64,000 bases of DNA from CAYPHY01 sp964410625 (GTDB lineage Bacteria; Chloroflexota; Anaerolineae; Promineifilales; Promineifilaceae), in the NCBI GenBank assembly GCA_964410625.1, contig CAYPHY010000019.1, positions 1 through 64,000 of the forward strand. Reading direction: 5' to 3'. Below are positions 8,904-16,369 of the stretch, piece after piece. The first letter of the stretch is position 1, and the number at the start of each line of letters is the position of its first letter. Under the pieces are notes generated by a model. It had not been told where the DNA came from. It made no database searches and worked only from the letters and a program-made list of their open reading frames with translations. Made by a program: the position numbers and the translations under genes.

Positions 8904-9341
8904 TTATTCGTTAATTTCCCTATCTGCTGTTGCCTTCTCCCAGGCATCCAAAAACGGTTGCGGAATCCGCACCGGCCGCAACGTCTCCAAACTGGCAAAG
9001 TAACCACCCTGCCGCGCCGTCGAGACCAGCCGTTCACCAACATATAGCTCCGCCTCCACCGTCCAGCGTGCGCGGCCGAGATCGCTGACCCACATGCGGC
9101 CGATCACCCCATCGCCAAAGCGCACCGGCCAGCGATAATCAATCTCCGTCCGCGTCAAAATCGGGCTGACCCCATCGGCCAACATCACTTCCATCGGATA
9201 ATAGTCAGTCAAAATCTGCTGCCGCAAATCCTCCAACCAGCGGATATAGACGCGGTTATGGACGATATTGGCAAAGTCAATGTCATACGTCTTGACCACA
9301 ATCGGCAATTCAACTAGCAACGGCCGTACCAAAGTATTCAT
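8904..9341 (-). CDS. Acyl-CoA thioesterase, hotdog fold (4HBT/YbgC type)
   Basis: A 145-residue single hotdog domain. The 4-hydroxybenzoyl-CoA thioesterase-type active site is seen in TYDIDFANIVHNRVYIRW (about 18-35), where the Asp is catalytic in the family. Its length is usual for this family. The acyl substrate is unknown. It is the first gene of a two-gene run with the LLM oxidoreductase. Upstream lies a CACGAAT-word repeat. Confidence 0.82.
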   Translation of the reverse strand: MNTLVRPLLVELPIVVKTYDIDFANIVHNRVYIRWLEDLRQQILTDYYPMEVMLADGVSPILTRTEIDYRWPVRFGDGVIGRMWVSDLGRARWTVEAELYVGERLVSTARQGGYFASLETLRPVRIPQPFLDAWEKATADREINE

Positions 9342-9408
9342 CTACGTCATTCCAAAAAAGGCACGGATTCTCTCACACAGATGAACACAGATAGAAAACA
9401 AACCCATA

Positions 9409-9498
9409 TTTTTGACACGAATGACACGAATAACACGAATTTACTTTCTGTTTTCGTGAAATTCGTGTCGAAAAAAATTTATAATCTACGTAAGTTCT
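9409..9498. repeat. CACGAAT-word hairpin element, copy 2
   Basis: GACACGAATGACACGAATAA on the left is answered by TTTCGTGAAATTCGTGTCGA on the right, followed by TACGTAAGTTCTA at the end. It fills the gap between two minus-strand genes and could act as a stem-loop in the transcript. Confidence 0.75.
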
Positions 9499-9513
9499 AT
9501 TCGCGCCCCTTTC

Positions 9514-10398
9514 TCATCCTAAAAAGCGTTCCCGCAGAAAGTCCACGACGACACGATCAATCATCTCCCCCTGTCCATCCCAACGCTCTTCCAGATTCTC
9601 CACACCGACCAACGCCATCAATGCCTGGCGTGTCTCATCATTGAACACGCCATCGGCCGCGCCGTCATAATAGCCCGTGCGCCGCACAATCTCCTGCAAA
9701 TCGGCCGCCACCTCCACCAGAGGGATCAAATTCGCCGGGTCGGTCTCGCCAAAATAGAGATGGTGCATTTGTACTAATTGACCGAGTTTAGTAATCGGTT
9801 CGGGATGATCATCCACGCGCAGATCGAGATAGCGATCATTGTTGCCACCATAACCCCCATTCTCGCGTACCACCAGCACACCGGCCGCCTGTCGGCCACG
9901 ACTATCCCCACCGGCCGCTTGCCCTGCCGCCAACGCCGCCACTAACCACTCTGCCAACTCACCCGCTCCGCCGCGGGCTTGCTCAAACGCCTCAGCCATC
10001 GCCTCGACCGTTCCGGGGACCAGGATATTGCCCTGGCAGGCGTACCCTTCGCCAATGATATGCCCGGCCCAATCATGGCAAGCCGCGCCGGTATAAGCCG
10101 CCGCCTGTCCCTGCTTATCCACCATCCCTACCTGTCGCTGGTCACGATGTTCATCGGCCGCCACCAGCGCATTGATCGTCTCCGCCGCGCTCATCCCCTC
10201 GGCCATCATCGCCAACCCCTCCGGCCCATAAGCCATATTGGCATAGGCCTGGGTTGCCACCGCCCCGGCCCCTGCTCGCGCCCAGGAGACAACGGCCGCG
10301 GCCGCCAAAAACTTCGACTGCACCGCCACCCCCCACTCCTGCCGTCCCGGATCATAAGCCACAATCGAAAACGTCGCAATCGGCCCTAAATATCCCAT
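9514..10398 (-). CDS. DUF1028 family protein (Ntn-hydrolase-like)
   Basis: A 294-residue protein. DUF1028 covers about residues 1-210: TFSIVAYDP, GVAVQSKFLA and ATQAYANMAYGPEGLAMMAEG are its hallmarks, and the fold is Ntn-hydrolase-like. The last 70 residues form a putative peptidoglycan-binding-like tail (AADLQEIVRRTGYYDG, FNDETRQALMALVG). No signal peptide is seen. I start at the ATG at 10398 (MGYLGPIATFS). The 27 nt upstream that stay open consist of CTCCAAT repeat words and are unlikely to be coding. The function is not established for the family. Confidence 0.8.
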   Translation of the reverse strand: MGYLGPIATFSIVAYDPGRQEWGVAVQSKFLAAAAVVSWARAGAGAVATQAYANMAYGPEGLAMMAEGMSAAETINALVAADEHRDQRQVGMVDKQGQAAAYTGAACHDWAGHIIGEGYACQGNILVPGTVEAMAEAFEQARGGAGELAEWLVAALAAGQAAGGDSRGRQAAGVLVVRENGGYGGNNDRYLDLRVDDHPEPITKLGQLVQMHHLYFGETDPANLIPLVEVAADLQEIVRRTGYYDGAADGVFNDETRQALMALVGVENLEERWDGQGEMIDRVVVDFLRERFLG

Positions 10399-10403
10399 CA
10401 CCC

Positions 10404-10482
10404 ACTCCAATCTCCAATTCTCCAATCTCTAATTCTCTAATCTCCCAGTCTCTTAGTCTCCCACTCTCCCACTCCCCTCCCT
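10404..10482. repeat. CTCCAAT/CTCCCA-word repeat
   Basis: A run of degenerate seven- to nine-base words (CTCCAATCTCCAATTCTC, TCCCAGTCTCTTAGTCTCCC, ACTCTCCCACTCCCCTCCC) between lon and the DUF1028 gene. The same words occur inside folC (13560-13698) and near 53165-53210. Confidence 0.8.
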
Positions 10483-12937
10483 AAAACTCCGGCACTTCCT
10501 CCGCAACCGGCTCCGCCACTAACACCGCCTCCAAAATCTGCTCCACCCGGTCCACAAACACAAAGTCCAGGTCCTGCCGCAGCTTCTTCGGGATGTCGAT
10601 CAGATCACGCTCATTCTTGCGCGGCAAAACAAACGTCTTAATCCCTGCCCGTCGCGCCGCCAACGCCTTCTCACGCACGCCACCAACCGGCAACACACGG
10701 CCGCGTAACGTAATCTCTCCCGTCAGACTGACATCACGGCGGATCGGCCGTCCGGTGAAGGCGGAGATCAGCGCCACAGCCAGCGTCGCTCCGGCCGATG
10801 GCCCATCCTTCGGCACCGCCCCCTCCGGCAGATGGATATGGACATCCGTCTTCTCAAACATCTCGTCGTCAATCCCCAACGCCCGCGCCTGGCTACGAGT
10901 ATAGGTCAGCGCCGCCTGTGCACTCTCCTGCATCACTTCGCCCAACTGTCCGGTCAGCGTCAGCCCCCCTTTGCCGGGCATCAAGTTTACTTCGATGATC
11001 ATCAACTCGCCGCCGCTAGGCGTCCAGGCCGCGCCCGTCGCCACCCCCACCTCATCCTCATCCGGCCGAATTTCCTCCGTGAAGCGCGGCGGCCCTAGCA
11101 GCTCCTGCACCTGCGCCGCATTGATTTTGCGGGGATATCGCTTCTCTTCCGCCACCATACGCGCGACCTTGCGACAGACGTTGGCGACCTCGCGCTCCAA
11201 ATTACGCACCCCAGCCTCACGCGTATACTCGCGCACCAACGCCTTCAGACCATCTTCCTCAAAGCGAATCCCTTTGCCCACCAGCCCGTGCTGCTCAATC
11301 TGGCGCGGAACCAGAAATTGGTGGCAAATGCCCAGCTTCTCTTCTTCCAAATAACTGGAAAAGTCAATCACCTCCATCCGGTCTTGCAGTGCCGGAGGAA
11401 TCGTATCCAGATAATTAGCCGTCGTCACAAAGAGGATGTGGGAGAGGTCATAATCCAGCCCCAGGTAGTGGTCAACAAAAGCGTAGTTCTGCTCCGGGTC
11501 GAGGACTTCCAACAAAGCGGCCGACGGATCGCCGCGAAAATCCTGCCCCAGCTTATCAATCTCATCCAGCATAAAGAGCGGATTGCGCGTCCCCACTCGG
11601 CGCATCGCCTGGATAATGCGTCCCGGCATCGCCCCAATGTAGGTGCGCCGGTGGCCGCGTATCTCCGCCTCGTCGCGCACCCCGCCCAGACTGATCCGCA
11701 CAAACTCACGGCCGAGTGCGCGGGCAATGGAGCGGCCGAGCGAGGTCTTGCCCGTCCCCGGCGGCCCAACAAAGCAAAGGATCGGACTGCGCATATTCCC
11801 TGGCGAAATCTTTTTCACCGCAATATATTCCAGGATACGATCTTTAATCTTCGTCAGACCATAATGATCGGCGTCAAGGACTTCGGCCGCGTTCGCCACA
11901 TCCAGGTTGTCGTCCGACTCCTCCACCCAGGGCAGTTCCAAAATCCAATCAATATAAGTGCGGATAATCCCCACTTCCGGCGACATCGGCGGCATCGCGC
12001 TCAGCCGCGCCACCTCTTTTTCCACCTTCTGCCGCACAGCCTCCGGGAGGGCTTTTTTACCGACCGCTTCGCGGATTTCGCTTAACTCCTGGCTGAAGAC
12101 ATCCAGTTCCCCCAACTCTCCCTGAATGACGCGCATCTGTTCGCGCAAAAAGTGTTCGCGATGGCTGCGATCCACCTCCTGCTGCACCTGTGCCTGGATT
12201 TCGTCCTCCAGTTCCAGCACGTCAAGCTCTTTCGCCAATAGGATGCTGATCTTTTGCAGCCGTTCCGTTGGCTCAATCGTCTCCAGCACATCTTGCCGCG
12301 TCGCGACCGGCAACGACAGTGTGGAAGCGACAAAGTCAGCCAGCCAACCCGGCTCGCCCAGGTTCAACGCATAGGCATACGCCTCTTCCGGCATATTGCG
12401 ATTCAGGTCTACCGCCTTCTCAAAAAGGGCCAAGACCGCCCGCATCAACGCTTCTGTCGTTGGCTTCCATTCAGTCGGTTCGGGGATGATTCGCGCTAGA
12501 ACGCGAATATACGGCTTCCACTGTGTAAATTCGATGATTTCCACCCGCCGCCGCCCCTGGGCGAGGATGCTCGTCGTATCATCCGGCATTCGCAGCAAGC
12601 GGCCGATCGACACCTCCGCACCTACTGCAAACAAATCTTCCCGCTTCGGCTCTAAAACATCGTTGTTCCGTTGGGCGGCGACAATGATATTTTCATCATT
12701 GTTGTGTGCCGCCTTTACCGCCGTCAACGAACGCTCCCGACCGATAAACAGCGGCATCACCATCTGCGGAAACAAGACCACATCCCGCAGCGGCAAGAAG
12801 GGACATTCAATCAGGCCATCTTTATCGGCCGTATCCCGCTGCGAAAACAGTTCATCCTCTAAATCGGGAAACAGTTCCGGCAAATCGGGGAACTGGGTGA
12901 AGTCAAAATCGTCGTCTTGGCGTCTTGTGCGGCTCAT
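10481..12937 (-). CDS. lon: ATP-dependent protease Lon
   Basis: An 818-residue cytoplasmic AAA+ serine protease that degrades misfolded and regulatory proteins. The N-terminal substrate-binding domain begins at CPFLPLRDVVLFPQMVMPLF, the AAA+ module carries Walker A GPPGTGKTS and Walker B FMLDEID, and the protease domain has catalytic Ser in GPSAGATLA with Lys in EKALAARRAG. I use the ATG at 12937. It overlaps the folC stop as ATGA, a classic translational coupling. A TTG 24 nt upstream is possible but less likely. The length is normal for bacterial Lon. Confidence 0.96.
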   Translation of the reverse strand: MSRTRRQDDDFDFTQFPDLPELFPDLEDELFSQRDTADKDGLIECPFLPLRDVVLFPQMVMPLFIGRERSLTAVKAAHNNDENIIVAAQRNNDVLEPKREDLFAVGAEVSIGRLLRMPDDTTSILAQGRRRVEIIEFTQWKPYIRVLARIIPEPTEWKPTTEALMRAVLALFEKAVDLNRNMPEEAYAYALNLGEPGWLADFVASTLSLPVATRQDVLETIEPTERLQKISILLAKELDVLELEDEIQAQVQQEVDRSHREHFLREQMRVIQGELGELDVFSQELSEIREAVGKKALPEAVRQKVEKEVARLSAMPPMSPEVGIIRTYIDWILELPWVEESDDNLDVANAAEVLDADHYGLTKIKDRILEYIAVKKISPGNMRSPILCFVGPPGTGKTSLGRSIARALGREFVRISLGGVRDEAEIRGHRRTYIGAMPGRIIQAMRRVGTRNPLFMLDEIDKLGQDFRGDPSAALLEVLDPEQNYAFVDHYLGLDYDLSHILFVTTANYLDTIPPALQDRMEVIDFSSYLEEEKLGICHQFLVPRQIEQHGLVGKGIRFEEDGLKALVREYTREAGVRNLEREVANVCRKVARMVAEEKRYPRKINAAQVQELLGPPRFTEEIRPDEDEVGVATGAAWTPSGGELMIIEVNLMPGKGGLTLTGQLGEVMQESAQAALTYTRSQARALGIDDEMFEKTDVHIHLPEGAVPKDGPSAGATLAVALISAFTGRPIRRDVSLTGEITLRGRVLPVGGVREKALAARRAGIKTFVLPRKNERDLIDIPKKLRQDLDFVFVDRVEQILEAVLVAEPVAEEVPEF

Positions 12938-14412
12938 AGTTGTGATTGTAAAGCGTCCCAATGATTTAGCAACTCACCGATGACAATAATCGAGCCGGCA
13001 GCACAAATCAGATCACCGGCCGTTGCCTGGCGACAAGCCAGTGCCACCGCCTCCGCCACGGAAGCCGTTTTTGTCGTCGAAAAACCTAGCTGCGCCGCCT
13101 GTTCGCCCAACCAGTCCGGCGCCGATGCGCGAGGATGATGAGCGGCCGTCAGGATGATCTCCGCCGCCAAAGGAAAGAGGATGTGCATCATCGCTACAAT
13201 ATTCTTATCCGCCGGTGCGCCAAAGATCAAGATTAAACGATCAAATTGGTAATTTTGGATCAACGCCTGCGCCAGCCGCCTGGCCGAATCCTCATTGTGG
13301 GCGCAATCTACCAGAAAAGCGGGACGGCCGCCCCCCCCTACCTGCAACAATTGCAACCGCCCATCCCAGGCCACCGTCGCCAACCCCGCCTGCAAGATGG
13401 GCAGCGTCAGACCGGGAAACGAACCCCGCACCTGCTCCAATGCCGCCAGCGCAACGGCCGCATTCTCCAACTGATGCTCCCCCGCCAACGCCACCCGAAA
13501 GCGCGTCCCCGATGGAATGAAATCCTCATCCGGCCCCTGCCAAACCACCAACTCCTGCCCGCTATCAGGTTTTTCACTGCCTACTACCCACTGCCTACTG
13601 CCTACCTCCCCAGTCTCCCAATCTCCTATCTCCACGCTCCCCTGCTCCTCTGCTCCTCTGCCCCTCTGCTCCCCTGCTCCCCCACTCTCCTGCACAACCA
13701 CTACCAACGGCGCATCCCTCTCCTCAGCAATCTCCCGTAACACCTTCAACGCCTCCGGCTGCTGATTGGCACTGACCACCGGAACCCCTCGCTTGATAAT
13801 CCCCCCCTTCTCGGCCGCAATCTGCCCAATCGTATCCCCCAACAACTGCGTATGGTCGAGGCTCAAGCTGGTAATCACTGAAACCAACGGCGTCAGCACA
13901 TTCGTCGCATCCAAACGGCCGCCCAGCCCCACCTCTACCACCGCCACATCCACCGCCGAACGCGCAAAATGCAAAAAGCCAATCGCCGTCACAATCTCAA
14001 ACCAGGTAATGCCCGGCACTTGCGGCAACACCTGGCGCACCTCCTCCATCAGTTCGACAAACGTCGCTTCGGGAATGCGGCCGTCACCATCTTCGGCCGT
14101 CAGCACACGAGCCCTTTCGCGGAACTCCCGCAAATGGGGCGAGGTATAAAGCCCCACCTTCAACCCCGCCAGCCGCAAACAATTGGCACACATCGCCGCC
14201 ACCGACCCTTTCCCCTTCGTCCCGGCAATGTGGATCGCCGCCAACTGCTCATGCGGGCTGCCCAGCAACTCCATCAGATGGCGCGGCCGTGCTGTGTCAA
14301 TCTTGCTCTCATGGTAGCGATCAAGCATCTCCCGTTCCAGGTTGATGAAACTATACAGAAAATCTAAAGCACGCTGATAAGCATCATGCGTATCATTATT
14401 CAAGCTACTCAT
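12934..14412 (-). CDS. folC: Folylpolyglutamate synthase / dihydrofolate synthase
   Basis: A 492-residue Mur-ligase-fold enzyme that adds glutamate to folates (and possibly to dihydropteroate). The P-loop is GTKGKGSVAAM (near residue 65). Further hallmarks are VEVGLGGRLDATNV and SLDHTQLLGDTIGQIAAEK, with a C-terminal Mur-type domain. Residues about 238-287 form an unusual Gly/Glu-rich insert encoded by repeat words (13560-13698), in frame, between the central and C-terminal parts. This makes the protein longer than the usual 420-440. The start is the ATG at 14412 after a purine-rich stretch. An upstream in-frame codon adds 25 residues without family character. It is coupled to lon by an ATGA overlap. 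Confidence 0.92.
   Translation of the reverse strand: MSSLNNDTHDAYQRALDFLYSFINLEREMLDRYHESKIDTARPRHLMELLGSPHEQLAAIHIAGTKGKGSVAAMCANCLRLAGLKVGLYTSPHLREFRERARVLTAEDGDGRIPEATFVELMEEVRQVLPQVPGITWFEIVTAIGFLHFARSAVDVAVVEVGLGGRLDATNVLTPLVSVITSLSLDHTQLLGDTIGQIAAEKGGIIKRGVPVVSANQQPEALKVLREIAEERDAPLVVVVQESGGAGEQRGRGAEEQGSVEIGDWETGEVGSRQWVVGSEKPDSGQELVVWQGPDEDFIPSGTRFRVALAGEHQLENAAVALAALEQVRGSFPGLTLPILQAGLATVAWDGRLQLLQVGGGGRPAFLVDCAHNEDSARRLAQALIQNYQFDRLILIFGAPADKNIVAMMHILFPLAAEIILTAAHHPRASAPDWLGEQAAQLGFSTTKTASVAEAVALACRQATAGDLICAAGSIIVIGELLNHWDALQSQL
13560..13698. repeat. Word repeat translated within folC
   Basis: Words such as CTGCCTACTACCCACTGCC, CTCCCAGTCTCCC-like units and CCCTGCTCCTCTGCTCC-like units follow one another over about 140 bp. 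They match intergenic repeats at 10404, 40000 and 59045. The frame of folC stays open through them. Confidence 0.75.
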
Positions 14413-14565
14413 TAACTCTTTTTTCCACTTGTGAAATATGACGCCCTTGTTGGCGCGAATTGTAGCCGATAAATAATCGGCCGTCATCGCAATCCGTAGC
14501 GCGGGTTGCCAACCCGCAGCTCAATATATCGCCTATTACAAAATTTCAGGTAAATTTATCACCAT

Positions 14566-14949
14566 ATGATCGCCACAATCGCAGAAATTCATCGCACTTT
14601 GTCCAACACCGTCTGGCTCTTTTGGCTCATCCTCGGCCTTTGGGGCCTATACCGCGCCATTCGCGCCAACGGCGTAGACGGCAACTACATCGGCGCGGCC
14701 GCCATCGGACAGCTCTTATTCATTCTTCAGGCAATTCTCGGCTCCATCCTTTGGCTAAACGGCCTGAGCGCTGCCATCCAACGGCCGGGGATTCATCTGC
14801 TCTATGGTGTCTTTGCCATTGTCTTTCCCCCCTTCATTTACTTCGTCGTTCTGCGCAGCGACGACACTAACCGCGCCCAGTGGGTGTTGGCCTTCACCGC
14901 CCTCTTCATGTTTGGCATTTCGCTTCGCGCTGTCTCAACCGGAATCTAA
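14566..14949 (+). CDS. Small integral membrane protein of unknown function
   Basis: A 127-residue protein with four predicted transmembrane helices (about 12-32, 43-66, 77-97 and 105-124) and a cytochrome-b561-like hydrophobic pattern. There are no clear haem ligands beyond His9 and His77. I do not recognise a named family. It is divergent from folC. No strong ribosome-binding site is visible (AGGTAAATTTATCACC before the ATG is weak). Confidence 0.65.
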   Translation: MIATIAEIHRTLSNTVWLFWLILGLWGLYRAIRANGVDGNYIGAAAIGQLLFILQAILGSILWLNGLSAAIQRPGIHLLYGVFAIVFPPFIYFVVLRSDDTNRAQWVLAFTALFMFGISLRAVSTGI

Positions 14950-15145
14950 TCTTACCCACCGGCCGCCTGGGTTTACTTCTATCGGCCGTTAAAACTGAAG
15001 CAACGCTGGTAGCGGACTCGTTGTTCGGTCCTCTCTAAAATCCCCCTGCATTCAGTCTGGCAGTACCTACGTACTCTCCACAAAACAAATAAAAGGCTCC
15101 ATGATAAGGAAGCGTACCAATTTTCATAAAGGAGATTTGTATCCG

Positions 15146-16195
15146 ATGAAACGCAAATTACTGGTTTTCACAACGATTCTAACCCTGCTACTTGCCGCTT
15201 TTGGCTCCGTATCAGCCCAAGAAGTGATCGACAACGTTGTTGATATTACCGCCAAAACCAACAACCTTTCCACATTGCATAGAGCAATTGTCAACGCCGA
15301 ACTGGCCGATACGCTGGCCTCGGCCGACAACACTTTCACCCTCTTTGCCCCCACCAACGCCGCCTTTGGCAGATTGCCCGAAGGCCTCCTGGATCTCTTA
15401 CTGGCCGATCCCGATGGCTCATTGACGGAAGTGCTGCTCAATCATGCTGTCCCCGGCCAGTGGGATAGTGAGGCTATCGTCGCCGCCGAAACATTAACCA
15501 CCCTCGGCGGCCGCACGCTGACCGTTGAAGTCCGCAGGGATGATATTTTTGTCAATGATGCTCGCATTATCACTGCCGACATCCAGGCCAAGAATGGGGT
15601 CATCCACACTGTCAACGAAGTCCTCGTCCCCTCCAGCATCGCCACCGTGCCTATCGCCAGTGAGATCAGTTCACAAACGCCTGCGGCCACCACACCCCCC
15701 GCGCTTGATCAAGCCGAAGTGGCCCCTGGCGCAGACCCAACCGCAGCGGCCGAAGCGACTACCCCAACCATAACTGCCGCCCCGACAAAGACCATTGCCG
15801 AGATCATTGCCAGCGACGATAACTTCGAGACCTTGTTGGAAGCGGCCGAAACAGCTGGACTGGACGAAACGTTAGCCAGCCCTGGCAACTATACCCTCTT
15901 TGCCCCCACCGATGATGCCTTTGCGGCCGTGCCTGGGGAGTTCCTCAACCTTGCCTTGGGTGATGTTGAGGGACAGCTAACTCCCCTCCTGCTCTACCAC
16001 ATCGTCAACGACACACTGAACATCAACCAGGTTGCCAACAGTAACCTGATCCCAACGTTAGACGGCCGTCCATTGTTCATCACCACCGGTGATGGTAACT
16101 CCCCCGTCTACATCAATGGCACCGAGGTCATCATCTCCGACATCCAGGCCAGCAACGGCGTCATCCACGTCGTTGACGCCGTTCTAGTTCCATAG
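15146..16195 (+). CDS. Secreted protein with two fasciclin (FAS1) domains
   Basis: A 349-residue exported protein. The signal peptide spans residues 1-25 (hydrophobic core, cut likely after VSA). FAS1 domain 1 covers about 30-160 with FTLFAPTNAAFGRLP, and FAS1 domain 2 about 215-345 with YTLFAPTDDAFAAVP. The conserved end motifs are GVIHTVNEVLVP and GVIHVVDAVLVP. A Thr/Ala/Pro-rich linker joins them. FAS1 proteins act in adhesion or matrix binding. AAAGGAG at 15128-15134 supports this start over an ATG 45 nt upstream. It is a single-gene unit followed by a palindromic repeat. Confidence 0.9.
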   Translation: MKRKLLVFTTILTLLLAAFGSVSAQEVIDNVVDITAKTNNLSTLHRAIVNAELADTLASADNTFTLFAPTNAAFGRLPEGLLDLLLADPDGSLTEVLLNHAVPGQWDSEAIVAAETLTTLGGRTLTVEVRRDDIFVNDARIITADIQAKNGVIHTVNEVLVPSSIATVPIASEISSQTPAATTPPALDQAEVAPGADPTAAAEATTPTITAAPTKTIAEIIASDDNFETLLEAAETAGLDETLASPGNYTLFAPTDDAFAAVPGEFLNLALGDVEGQLTPLLLYHIVNDTLNINQVANSNLIPTLDGRPLFITTGDGNSPVYINGTEVIISDIQASNGVIHVVDAVLVP

Positions 16196-16216
16196 CAGGA
16201 ATATCTAACTTTCGGA

Positions 16217-16337
16217 ACTGTTTCAAAAACTGTCATTCTGAACGGAGTGAAGAATCCCATACAATCTTCTCAGCCGAAAATGTGCCAGGGATTCCTCGCT
16301 CCGCTCGGAATGACAGTCGAGTCACTTTTGAAACAGT
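16217..16337. repeat. 121-bp palindromic element with nested inverted repeats
   Basis: The outer ends are ACTGTTTCAAAA (16217-16228) and TTTTGAAACAGT (16326-16337), perfectly inverted. Inside, ACTGTCATTC (16229-16238) pairs with GAATGACAGT (16308-16317), and GGAGTGAAGAATCCC pairs with GGGATTCCTCGCTCC. It resembles the widespread small mobile hairpin elements containing a CATTCTGAACGGAGTGAAG core. It separates convergent genes and could also terminate transcription. Confidence 0.82.
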
Positions 16338-16369
16338 GTCATTCGTTCTGCTTCTTTAATCTACCCAAC

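Noticed and set aside
10410..10480. CRISPR-like spacing of short repeats
   Set aside because: Units are 7-10 bases, degenerate and without unique spacers of constant length. No cas genes are present.
11288..12085. Open frame of 265 codons on the plus strand
   Set aside because: Antisense to lon over its AAA+ region. No start signals and shadow-like composition.
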